64,000 nucleotides of DNA, taken from contig NZ_CP109181.1 in assembly GCF_036248275.1 (NCBI RefSeq), forward strand, positions 2,108,001 to 2,172,000, written 5' to 3'. This DNA comes from Streptomyces sp. NBC_01716 (GTDB lineage Bacteria > Actinomycetota > Actinomycetes > Streptomycetales > Streptomycetaceae). The notes beneath the pieces are model-generated. The model worked only from the letters and a program-made list of their open reading frames with translations, did no database searches and had not been told where the DNA came from. Made by a program: the position numbers and the translations under genes. Shown here piece by piece: positions 49,489-56,972 of this stretch; positions within the stretch are counted from its first letter, which is position 1; every line of letters starts with the position of its first letter.

Positions 49489-50250
49489 TCAGACCTCGGG
49501 GCGCAGCATCGGCGGGTTGAGGACCGTGGCCCCGCCCGCCCGGAACAGCTGGGCGGGCCGCCCGCCCTGCCGTGTGGTGGTCCCGCCGGACGGCACCAGA
49601 AAGCCCGGGGTGCCGGTCACCTTGCGGTGGAAGTTACGGGGATCGAGCGCGACGCCCCACACCGCCTCGTACACCCTGCGCAGCTCGCCGACCGTGAACT
49701 CCGCCGGGCAGAAGGCGGTCGCCAGCGAGGAGTACTCGATCTTGGAACGGGCCCGCTCCACCCCGTCCCCGAGGATGCGCGCGTGGTCGAAGGCGAGCGG
49801 CGCGGGCTGTTCGTCGTCGCGGCCGAAGCCGCCCTCGTAGTCGAGCAGCGCGTCCACGGGGGCCCAGCGGGCGCTGTTGGCGTCACCGCCCGCGCGGGGT
49901 GCGGGCAGGTCGGGCGCGAGCGCCAGATGGGCGACACTCACGACCCTCATCCGGGGGTCGCGCTCCGGGGCGCCGTAGGTGGCGAGCTGTTCCAGATGGG
50001 CGCCGTTCGCCGCGGGCGAGGCCGGGTCGTGCGCGCACAGCCCCGTCTCCTCGGCCAGCTCGCGCGCGGCCGCCGCACCAAGATCCTCATCGCCCTTGAC
50101 GAAGCCGCCGGGCAGCGCCCAGCGCCCCTGGAAGGGTGCCTCACCACGCCGGACGACCAGCGCGCACAGGGCATGGCGGCGCACGGTGAGCACGACCAGG
50201 TCGACGGTGACTGCGAAAGGGGGGTAAGCCGACGGGTCGTAGGGCGACAT
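49489..50250 (-). CDS. NrtR-like Nudix protein (Nudix domain + winged helix)
   Basis: A 253-aa protein. The N-terminal Nudix domain has an intact Nudix box (GGFVKGDEDLGAAA continuing ARELAEETGL). The C-terminal ~75 residues (KIEYSSLATAFCPAEFTVGE, RRVYEAVWG) form the winged helix typical of NrtR. NrtR proteins are repressors of NAD-related genes that sense ADP-ribose; here the box is intact, so it may also hydrolyse a nucleotide. A small dyad lies upstream (50266-50278). ATG 50250 is used; no NAD gene is near. Confidence 0.85.
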   Translation of the reverse strand: MSPYDPSAYPPFAVTVDLVVLTVRRHALCALVVRRGEAPFQGRWALPGGFVKGDEDLGAAAARELAEETGLCAHDPASPAANGAHLEQLATYGAPERDPRMRVVSVAHLALAPDLPAPRAGGDANSARWAPVDALLDYEGGFGRDDEQPAPLAFDHARILGDGVERARSKIEYSSLATAFCPAEFTVGELRRVYEAVWGVALDPRNFHRKVTGTPGFLVPSGGTTTRQGGRPAQLFRAGGATVLNPPMLRPEV

Positions 50251-50265
50251 GCCGGTGATCTTAGT

Positions 50266-50278
50266 CGTCTGCCTGACG
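50266..50278 (-). promoter_or_regulatory. Small dyad upstream of the Nudix gene
   Basis: CGTC-TGCCT-GACG lies 15 bp before the start codon (arms 4-5 bp). Its place suits autoregulation by the winged-helix protein, but the motif is short. Confidence 0.35.
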
Positions 50279-50517
50279 ATAAACACCCGTTCCGCTCAGG
50301 TCCGCCGACTTCTTCGCCGCCCCGGCGCCGGGCTCCACGGCGCCCGAACCCGGCGACCGCCCACTCGGCCGTTCGGCTTCCGACAGGACGTGGGAGGACG
50401 TGGGAAGCAGCGTTCGTACGGCCCGTGCGGCGCGTCGGGTGAGGGGCAGGGGCGAGAGACGCCGTCACACCCTCGCTCACCTCACCGGGCACTCGGCACC
50501 TGCGGCAGGCCCCTCTC

Positions 50518-51921
50518 TCACCTGCCGCTTTTCGTCCCCCGCTGCCCACCGCGGCCGACGGCCCGGCCGCGCGGCACCGGCCCGCCGGGCCGGGACCTCG
50601 GTGCCGGCACCGTCCTGGGCGCCTCCTTCTTGATCGTCGCCCTTTTGATCGTCGCTTTCCTCACCACCCTCTTCATCGTCTTCCTGGCCTGCTTCGTCGT
50701 GGACTGCCGCGACCGGCGGGGCCGTGGGCTCCCCGTGGCGGTCTCGGTGGCGGTGGCGATGCGCTCGGCGCGCATGCAGCGCCGCAGGGTCTCCGGGTCG
50801 AGCCCTTCGTTGAAGGCCTGGTGGAGGAGTTGGGCGAAGGTGTACGTGGGGTCGAGCCGCAGGGCCAGTCCGAGCGCGACCCGGGCCGCCGGTTCGTCTC
50901 CGCAGGACCAGGCGACCCACCCGGCGAGGGTGAGTGGGGCGACCGCGTGTTCTGCGTAGGAACCAACACACCGGCGGGACAGGGCCCGCCAGAGCCGTAG
51001 CGCCGCCTCCGCGTCGGGCCCCTCCATCCACTGGGCCGCCCGGTCGCGGATCTCCCGGTCCTGAAGGCCGATGATGACCTCAGCCGCTTCATCGTCAGCG
51101 ATGAGCAGGTCGTCGGTGGTGTCCGTGCCCTCGCCTGCTCCCCCGCCGGCCCGCCCGCCCTCTTCCCTGCGCGGCGGCACGGGTGGTGTCTGTGCCAGAC
51201 GGTCCATCAGTTCCCGGGCGGTCCGGAGTGTCGACGCTCCGACCTCCTCACGGTCCCCACCGCCCAGAATCATCGGCACCAGCGCGCCCGCGGCCTCGTC
51301 CAGCGCCTGTTCCTGTTCCGCCGCCCTGCTCGCCGAAACCGGCCAAGGCTCCAGTCGCGCCTCCATCTCCCTGAGAGATCCCCGCACTTGGATCCCCGCG
51401 TAGGTGGACGCCGCAGCCATCACGGAGGTACCGGGCAGCGCCAGCGGGGTGCCTTCCGGTAGACAACAGCGCGTGTCCGGGCAGCAGTAGGACCAGAAAC
51501 GGCCGTCCGAGATGCAGAGCACCTCGTGCACGGGGATGTCGAGGCCGCCGAAGCCCGTGCGGATCAGCTGCGCGAGCGGCTGCAGGCGGTCGCGTACGCC
51601 ACGGCCCGTGGCGCCCTCCCCCGGATCCTGGCAGAGGAAGGCGACAATCCCGTCCGGCCGGGACCCGCGCCGCTCACTCCCCTCCACCAGACACAGGGCC
51701 AACTGCTCGGAGACCGGCGCCCATTCGCGGGACGAGCGCGGGATCCCGAGCCTCAGCCGCCCGCCGAAGCGGCCCTCCTCGCCGTGCAGCGCGACGAGAA
51801 CGATCGAGTCGGAGGGATGGAAGCCCATCAGAAATGGCAGGGCATCGGCGAGCTCGGCAGGGCTGCGCAGGGTGACTTGCTGCTGGTCGGCGGGACGGGT
51901 CGGTTCGCTGTGCTTGTTCAT
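50518..51921 (-). CDS. DUF4192 protein with long basic C-terminal tail
   Basis: A 467-aa actinobacterial DUF4192 protein: VTLRSPAELADALPFLMGFH and SIVLVALHGEEGRFGGRLRL near the N terminus; WVAWSCGDEPAARVALGLAL and PTYTFAQLLHQAFNEGLDPE near ~375. The last ~75 residues are strongly basic with RKATIKRATIKKEA, a likely nucleic-acid-binding tail. Function unknown. It lies 126 bp downstream of recQ on the same strand, just below the facing DnaA boxes. ATG 51921; only a weak GAG upstream. Confidence 0.88.
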   Translation of the reverse strand: MNKHSEPTRPADQQQVTLRSPAELADALPFLMGFHPSDSIVLVALHGEEGRFGGRLRLGIPRSSREWAPVSEQLALCLVEGSERRGSRPDGIVAFLCQDPGEGATGRGVRDRLQPLAQLIRTGFGGLDIPVHEVLCISDGRFWSYCCPDTRCCLPEGTPLALPGTSVMAAASTYAGIQVRGSLREMEARLEPWPVSASRAAEQEQALDEAAGALVPMILGGGDREEVGASTLRTARELMDRLAQTPPVPPRREEGGRAGGGAGEGTDTTDDLLIADDEAAEVIIGLQDREIRDRAAQWMEGPDAEAALRLWRALSRRCVGSYAEHAVAPLTLAGWVAWSCGDEPAARVALGLALRLDPTYTFAQLLHQAFNEGLDPETLRRCMRAERIATATETATGSPRPRRSRQSTTKQARKTMKRVVRKATIKRATIKKEAPRTVPAPRSRPGGPVPRGRAVGRGGQRGTKSGR

Positions 51922-51958
51922 GACTCGACGGTCCCGCGGAAGCCGGAATCCCGCGACC

Positions 51959-51982
51959 CCTGTGGATAACGTTATCCACAGG
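51959..51982. promoter_or_regulatory. 24-bp perfect palindrome made of two facing DnaA boxes
   Basis: TGTGGATAA (51961-51969) and TTATCCACA (51972-51980) are perfect inverted DnaA boxes separated by CG; CC and GG extend the palindrome to 24 bp. It lies 38 bp upstream of the DUF4192 start and 65 bp downstream of the recQ stop. Confidence 0.85.
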
Positions 51983-52022
51983 CCGGCTCCGGCATTCGCG
52001 ATCTGCCGTTACGCGCGAGCAG

Positions 52023-52068
52023 GTCTACCCGGCCTGGGCCAGTACGTCTACCCGGCCTGGGCCAGTAC
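52023..52068. repeat. Two perfect 23-bp tandem copies spanning the recQ stop
   Basis: The sequence 52023-52045 is repeated exactly at 52046-52068. The second copy holds the recQ stop (TAG on the minus strand at 52048-52050) and the codons for VLAQAG; the first copy repeats them downstream of the stop. It appears to be a recent slip duplication. Confidence 0.95.
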
Positions 52069-54207
52069 CAGCGGGAGTACCTGGTCGGCCCCCTGCTGGC
52101 GCAGCAGGCGTGCGCCCACCGCCATGGTCCAGCCGGAGTCGGCGTAGTCGTCGACGAGCAGGACCGGTCCGGGGGTGTCGGCCAAAGCCGCGGCGAGTTC
52201 GTCGGAGACCGCGAACGAGGCTGCCAGGGCGCGCAGCCGCTGGGCGGAGTTGCTGCGGTGCGACGCATGCTCGTCGGCCTGCGGCGTGTAGACCAGGCTG
52301 CCCAGCAGCGGGAGCCGTCCGACCCGGGCCACACCCCCGGCCAGCGAGGCGACCAGTCGCGGGCGGGAGCGGGAGGGCATGGCGACGACGCCCACCGGAC
52401 GGGCCACCGCGTCGGGGGAGCCACTGGCCCAGCCGCCCGGCGAGCGGGCCCAGTCGGCCAGCACCGTCACGACCGCGTTCAGCACGTCGTCCGGGACCTG
52501 CCCGTCCGCCGCCTGCGCCGACAGAAGCGGACGCAGGCGGTTGCCCCAGCCGATGTCCGACAGCCTGCCCAGCGCACGTCCCGTGACTGCCTGCTGCCCA
52601 GCGGGAATTCGGCCCTTGAGGTCCATGCCGACAGCGGCGAGACCGGTCGGCCACATCTTGCGGGGCTCGACCTCGACTCCCGGACGGTCCAGCTCGCCCG
52701 TCGCCGCCGCGAGGGCCGCGGAAGAGACCGCGGGGTCGAGCCAGGGCCCGGCGCAGGTGTCGCAGCGACCACAGGGCGCCGCCTTCTCGTCGTCGAGCTG
52801 CCGCTGCAAGAACTCCATCCGGCAGCCCGTGGTCGCCACATAGTCTCGCATGGCCTGCTGTTCGGCGGCCCGCTGCCTGGCGACCCAGGCGTACCGCTCC
52901 GCGTCGTACGCCCACGGCTGCCCCGTCGCGGTCCAGCCCCCCTTCACGCGCTTGACCGCCCCGTCCACGTCCAGCACCTTCAGCATCGTCTCAAGACGCG
53001 AGCGCCGAAGATCCACCAACGGCTCCAAGGCCGGCAGCGACAGCGGACGGCCCGCGTCCTCCAGCACCGCCAGCGTGCGCCGGACCTGCTCCTCGGGAGG
53101 AAAGCCCACCGACGCGAAGTACGCCCAGATCGCCTCGTCCTCCCGCCCCGGCAGAAGCAGCACATCCGCGTGGTCCACACCGCGCCCCGCACGCCCCACC
53201 TGCTGGTAATAGGCGATCGGGGACGAGGGCGACCCCAGGTGCACGACGAATCCCAGGTCCGGCTTGTCGAAGCCCATTCCCAGCGCCGAGGTCGCCACCA
53301 GCGCCTTCACCCGGTTCGCCAGCAGATCCTCCTCCGCCTGCAGCCGGTCGGCGTTCTCCGTCTTGCCCGTGTAGGAGGCCACCGGATACCCCCGCTGCCG
53401 CAGGAACGCCGCGACCTCCTCCGCCGCCGCGACCGTCAGCGTGTAGATAATCCCCGAACCCTGCAGATCACCCAGCCGCTCCCCCAGCCACGCCAGCCGG
53501 TTCGCCGCGTTCGGCAGCTCCAGGACACCCAGCCTGAGGCTCTCCCGGTCCAGCGGCCCCCGCAGAACAAGGGCGTCCTCACCCCCCGTCCCCAACTGCT
53601 CGGCCACATCGGCTGTCACCCGCGCGTTCGCCGTCGCCGTCGTGGCCAGCACCGGCACCCCGGTCGGCAACTCCGCCAGCATCGTGCGCAACCGGCGGTA
53701 GTCGGGCCGGAAGTCGTGCCCCCAGTCGGAGATGCAGTGCGCCTCGTCGACCACGAGCAGACCGGTCGTGGCCGCGAGCCTGGGCAGTACCTGATCGCGG
53801 AAATCCACGGAGTTGAGACGCTCCGGACTGACGAGCAGCACGTCTGTCTCGCCGCGCTCGACCTCCCCGTAGATCCTCTCCCACTCCTCCGGGTTGGCCG
53901 AGTTGATCGTGCGCGCCTGGATCCCGGCTCGGGCCGCCGCCTCGACCTGGTTGCGCATCAGCGCCAGCAGCGGCGAGATGATCACCGTCGGACCCGCGCC
54001 ACGTCGGCGCAGCAACGCGGTGGCCACGAAGTACACGGCCGACTTGCCCCAACCGGTGCGCTGCACCACCAGCGCCCGCCTATGCTCCTCCACCAGGGCG
54101 GCCACCGCCTGCCACTGGTCCTCCCGCAGCCGCGCCGAACCCCCGGGGGCACCGACGAGCTCGGCGAGGATGGCGTCGGCTTCAGCACGGAGCTCCAGGT
54201 TGTCCAT
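52048..54207 (-). CDS. recQ: RecQ helicase fused to a phosphoribosyltransferase-like domain
   Basis: A 719-aa protein. Helicase motifs: TGWGKSAVYF (I), DEAHCISDWGHDFRPDYRRL (II, RecQ-specific), ATTATANARV (III), QQVGRAGRG (VI). A zinc Cys cluster CGRCDTCAGPWL is near residue 490. The C-terminal ~150 residues differ from classical RecQ: VLLVDDYADSGWTM at ~675-690 is the PRPP-binding motif of phosphoribosyltransferases (ComF-like). No HRDC is visible. 3'-5' DNA helicases of this type act in repair and recombination. ATG 54207 is the leaderless start expected from the promoter at 54215-54237. Confidence 0.9.
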   Translation of the reverse strand: MDNLELRAEADAILAELVGAPGGSARLREDQWQAVAALVEEHRRALVVQRTGWGKSAVYFVATALLRRRGAGPTVIISPLLALMRNQVEAAARAGIQARTINSANPEEWERIYGEVERGETDVLLVSPERLNSVDFRDQVLPRLAATTGLLVVDEAHCISDWGHDFRPDYRRLRTMLAELPTGVPVLATTATANARVTADVAEQLGTGGEDALVLRGPLDRESLRLGVLELPNAANRLAWLGERLGDLQGSGIIYTLTVAAAEEVAAFLRQRGYPVASYTGKTENADRLQAEEDLLANRVKALVATSALGMGFDKPDLGFVVHLGSPSSPIAYYQQVGRAGRGVDHADVLLLPGREDEAIWAYFASVGFPPEEQVRRTLAVLEDAGRPLSLPALEPLVDLRRSRLETMLKVLDVDGAVKRVKGGWTATGQPWAYDAERYAWVARQRAAEQQAMRDYVATTGCRMEFLQRQLDDEKAAPCGRCDTCAGPWLDPAVSSAALAAATGELDRPGVEVEPRKMWPTGLAAVGMDLKGRIPAGQQAVTGRALGRLSDIGWGNRLRPLLSAQAADGQVPDDVLNAVVTVLADWARSPGGWASGSPDAVARPVGVVAMPSRSRPRLVASLAGGVARVGRLPLLGSLVYTPQADEHASHRSNSAQRLRALAASFAVSDELAAALADTPGPVLLVDDYADSGWTMAVGARLLRQQGADQVLPLVLAQAG

Positions 54208-54214
54208 GCCCCCC

Positions 54215-54237
54215 ATGCAACCCGATGCCACTGACAA
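54215..54237 (-). promoter_or_regulatory. RecA-NDp-like promoter of recQ
   Basis: On the minus strand TTGTCAGTGGC (54227-54237) is an exact match to the -35 half of the PafBC-dependent, LexA-independent DNA-damage promoter; 6 nt later TTGCAT (54215-54220) replaces TAGGGT. Transcription would start at ~54208, beside ATG 54207. Confidence 0.6.
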
Positions 54238-54443
54238 TCGGCGAATCCCAGGCGGGGATATCACCGCTATTCCCACCCATTCCGGTCAGCGACGTCATTT
54301 GCTCGTTGCCGCCCGCCCAAGTGCCCGCAAGAATTGGAGAAGCCCCCCGCACGGTCGGACCGTTCGCGGTCCGGAGGGACTGTGCCCCGGCGTGCCTCAC
54401 CCGACCCAGCCCGCACTGTGGGCGCGTATGCGAAGGGAGGAAC

Positions 54444-55070
54444 GTGACCTTCGGATTCGCTCCGTCCGCAGCCTCATCGATCACGACAGCCGATTCCGTC
54501 ACCCGCCTCGCCAGGACACTTGAGCCCGCCGAGTGGGCGGCGGCCGGCATACCCCTGCTCCGTTCCCCACGCGAGGTCGTGAGCGGTCTGCACTCCCGCC
54601 ACCGGCCGACTCCTGCGACAGCGATCGTCGCCGTGCTCGACCACGAGGAACGTCTCGCGGCCAGCGCCTCGTTCGCCCCGAGGGCGGTGCCGGTGGACGG
54701 CTGGGAGTTCCGGAACGCCCTGCTGGCGCATCTGCGCCGGGTCATCCCGCACGATCTCCGCCGCCGTACCCCGGTGCGCACCGCCGTACTTCTCTACTGC
54801 CGTGACGGCGACGAGCGTTGGACCGAGGAGGACGGGGCGTGGATGTGGGGGCTGCGGGACGCCTGCACACTGCACGGCCTGCGCTGCGGCGCCTACATCA
54901 CCCTGACGCGGGGCGGCTGGCAGGTGCTGGGTGAGGGCCGGGGCGGCCGTCGGCCCAGCTCCGATTCACCGCCCGAGAGTCTCGCCGAGACGGTGATCGA
55001 CCCCGCTCCCACGCCGGTACGTTCCGGTGGCGGCGCGGTGGACGCGCTGCGCCGCGCGGCGGCCCGCTGA
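54444..55070 (+). CDS. Uncharacterised conserved protein next to recQ
   Basis: A 208-aa protein I do not recognise. Visible: PATAIVAVLDHEERLAASAS (~52-72) resembling the start of an alpha/beta domain, RVIPHDLRRRTPVRTAVLLY, then ERWTEEDGAWMWGLRDACTL, and a C-terminal disordered tail ending GGGAVDALRRAAAR. No signal or membrane segment, so cytoplasmic. GTG 54444 has a strong GGGAGGAA site; upstream extension to 54225 lacks one. It is divergent from recQ and could share its control region. Function not inferred. Confidence 0.78.
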   Translation: MTFGFAPSAASSITTADSVTRLARTLEPAEWAAAGIPLLRSPREVVSGLHSRHRPTPATAIVAVLDHEERLAASASFAPRAVPVDGWEFRNALLAHLRRVIPHDLRRRTPVRTAVLLYCRDGDERWTEEDGAWMWGLRDACTLHGLRCGAYITLTRGGWQVLGEGRGGRRPSSDSPPESLAETVIDPAPTPVRSGGGAVDALRRAAAR

Positions 55071-55107
55071 CCGCTCGCACGTCGTCCACCGGTCGCCTCG
55101 TCGCTGC

Positions 55108-55140
55108 CGACCCGGCCGCCCACGCGGGGCAGCCGGGTCG
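55108..55140. terminator. Hairpin between convergent genes
   Basis: CGACCCGGC (55108-55116) and GCCGGGTCG (55132-55140), 9-bp perfect stem, 15-nt loop. Confidence 0.65.
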
Positions 55141-55205
55141 TGGCCGATCCGGACCAGGACCGCGGCCGTGTCCGGCCTCGGCCCTCCGCCGGGGGGAAAC
55201 CGGTG

Positions 55206-55859
55206 TCAGACGCCCGCGCCGAGCACGGAGTTGACCCGCTGCGGGTCACCGCACACGACGAGCAGCGCGCCGGCCTGCTTCCGCGCCGCCGGCAGGACGC
55301 GCGCGGCGGTGTCGGCGTCGCCACCGTTGAGCGCGACGACGACCACGGGCCGCGCCTTCGCGCGGTCCAGCGCCGAGGCGTCGGCGAAGAAGACGTCCTC
55401 GCCCGTGTCGTGCTGCTCCCAGTAGGAGTTCTCGCCGAAGGACAGCTCGTGCACGGCCCACGGGTGCTGTTCGCCCGTGGTGAGTACGAGGATGTCGCCC
55501 GGCGCGCGACCGGAGTCCAGCAGCAGGTCGACCGCCTCATCGGCGGCGTCCAGCGCACCGTCCGCCGAGGCGGGGATCAGTTGGAGCTGAGGTTCGGAAG
55601 GGGTCTCCTGCGGGACGGCCGCGGGCCGTTCGGCGGGGGCCTGCGAGCGCTCCGGCGGTGCGGGCCTCGCGGGACCGCGGCCCGGATGTCCGGGACGCGG
55701 TGTGGCCGAGGACCGCGGCCCCGGAACGGCACGCGGGCCGGGTACGGGACGGGGGCCGGGTACGGGACGGGGGTTCTGCGCGGTACGGCCGGTGGCCGGA
55801 GTGGCGCGCGGACCCTGGGCACTCTCGTGAATCTGAGACTCCTCGGGGATGAGAGGCAT
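55206..55859 (-). CDS. Uncharacterised protein with UvrD-C-terminal-like domain
   Basis: A 217-aa protein. Residues ~15-90 are a Pro/Arg/Gly-rich disordered stretch with PVPGPR repeats. The folded C-terminal ~115 residues include DILVLTTGEQHPWAVHELSF, EDVFFADASALDRAKARPVV and VVALNGGDADTAARVLPAA. This pattern resembles the C-terminal segment of UvrD/Rep-type helicases (VVLTLNGG-like), without any Walker A. It could be an orphan protein-binding domain from a helicase; this is an inference from motif shape. ATG 55859 fits a leaderless start: a -35/-10 pair at 55867-55895 ends 8 nt upstream. Near recQ and rnhB. Confidence 0.7.
   Translation of the reverse strand: MPLIPEESQIHESAQGPRATPATGRTAQNPRPVPGPRPVPGPRAVPGPRSSATPRPGHPGRGPARPAPPERSQAPAERPAAVPQETPSEPQLQLIPASADGALDAADEAVDLLLDSGRAPGDILVLTTGEQHPWAVHELSFGENSYWEQHDTGEDVFFADASALDRAKARPVVVVALNGGDADTAARVLPAARKQAGALLVVCGDPQRVNSVLGAGV
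55735..55770. repeat. Two perfect 18-bp tandem repeats within the PVPGPR stretch
   Basis: GGGCCGGGTACGGGACGG occurs at 55735-55752 and 55753-55770, with degraded copies nearby. Reading on the minus strand it encodes PVPGPR repeats; copy number likely varies between strains. Confidence 0.9.
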
Positions 55860-55866
55860 GGGTGGA

Positions 55867-55895
55867 TGTCTATCAAACGCAGACGCGCAAGTCAC
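55867..55895 (-). promoter_or_regulatory. Candidate promoter of the UvrD-C-like gene
   Basis: GTGACT (55890-55895), 17 nt, TAGACA (55867-55872). The transcription start would be ~55860, next to ATG 55859, implying a leaderless mRNA; no ribosome site is present. The remaining gap up to rnhB holds no gene. Confidence 0.5.
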
Positions 55896-56072
55896 CGGGG
55901 GGTGGGCACATCTGCGCCATATGTATCGCTTGGCGGGTACGCCCGGGGCGGTGCACGGGCCGAACTCGCCGGAACCGGACAGGCCGGTCACGTCGGGTGG
56001 TTCACGCAAGTCTTCGTGGCAGGTCTTCGTCGCAGATCGTTGTAACAGGTGGTTCGCGTCAGGGCGTTCGCG

Positions 56073-56783
56073 TCAGAAGTCGAAGCCGAGCTGACCCTCG
56101 CTCTCCACCGGCTCCGCCCCGGCGGAGATCCTGACCTTCTTGAGATGGCGCCACCGGGGCAGTGCGTCAAGATAGGCCCACGAGAGCCGGTGGTACGAGG
56201 TCGGCCCCCGTTCAAGCAGCGCGGCCTTGTGCACCGGCGAGGGGTATCCGACGTTGTCGTGGAAGGCGAAACCCTCGCATTCCTCGGACGTGGCGGCCAG
56301 TTCGGCCATCATCGTGTCCCTGCGCACCTTGGCCAGCACCGAGGCGGCGGCCACCGAGACGCAGGAGATGTCGCCCTTGATGACCGTCCGGACCTGCCAG
56401 GGCTTGCCGAGGTAGTCGTGTTTGCCGTCCAGGATCACGGCGTCGGGCCGCACCGGCAGTGCGTTCAGGGCACGTTCGGCGGCGAGCCTGAGCGCCGCCG
56501 TCATCCCCCGCTCGTCGATCTCCTCCGGCGAGGCGTGCCCTATCGCGTGGGCGGTCACCCACGATTCGAGCTCCCGCGCCATGCCGGCGCGGCGCTTGGG
56601 AGTGATCAGCTTGGAGTCGGTGAGTCCGACGGGGGCCCGGCGCAGGCCCGTGACGGCCGCGCAGACCGTCACCGGTCCCGCCCACGCTCCGCGTCCGACC
56701 TCGTCGACACCAGCGATGATCTTGGCACCGGTGGTGGCGCGGAGCGATCGCTCTACGGCGTGGGTAGGTGGTTCGTACGGCAT
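56073..56783 (-). CDS. rnhB: Ribonuclease HII
   Basis: A 236-aa enzyme removing ribonucleotides from RNA/DNA hybrids. Motifs: [18 protein letters not shown] (Asp-Glu active site), [26 protein letters not shown] and [17 protein letters not shown] 56783. The C-terminal half carries a long basic-acidic tail. Stands alone with 213 bp to its downstream neighbour and 189 bp to the TetR gene. Confidence 0.95.
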   Translation of the reverse strand: MPYEPPTHAVERSLRATTGAKIIAGVDEVGRGAWAGPVTVCAAVTGLRRAPVGLTDSKLITPKRRAGMARELESWVTAHAIGHASPEEIDERGMTAALRLAAERALNALPVRPDAVILDGKHDYLGKPWQVRTVIKGDISCVSVAAASVLAKVRRDTMMAELAATSEECEGFAFHDNVGYPSPVHKAALLERGPTSYHRLSWAYLDALPRWRHLKKVRISAGAEPVESEGQLGFDF

Positions 56784-56972
56784 GGCGCTTGCAAGGTTAC
56801 GCCGCCGGGGGCCCGCGCGTCACCCCGGGTTCCCCCGGCCGTACGCGACCGCTCCCCCCGGCCGTCGCCGCCGGGCGCCGTACGCCCCAACACGCCCTCG
56901 GTGCAAGGCAGTACGACGCGTCCCGGCCTCTCGGAGCCCGCCCCGTCGGCGGGCTCACCGCGGAGCCGCGCG

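Noticed and set aside
50266..50278. Dyad considered as a canonical NrtR operator
   Set aside because: Arms are only 4-5 bp and do not match the GTTNAC-type NrtR consensus; kept only as a weak site.
55735..55770. Tandem repeats considered as a CRISPR array
   Set aside because: Unit is 18 bp in direct tandem without spacers and lies in frame encoding PVPGPR repeats.
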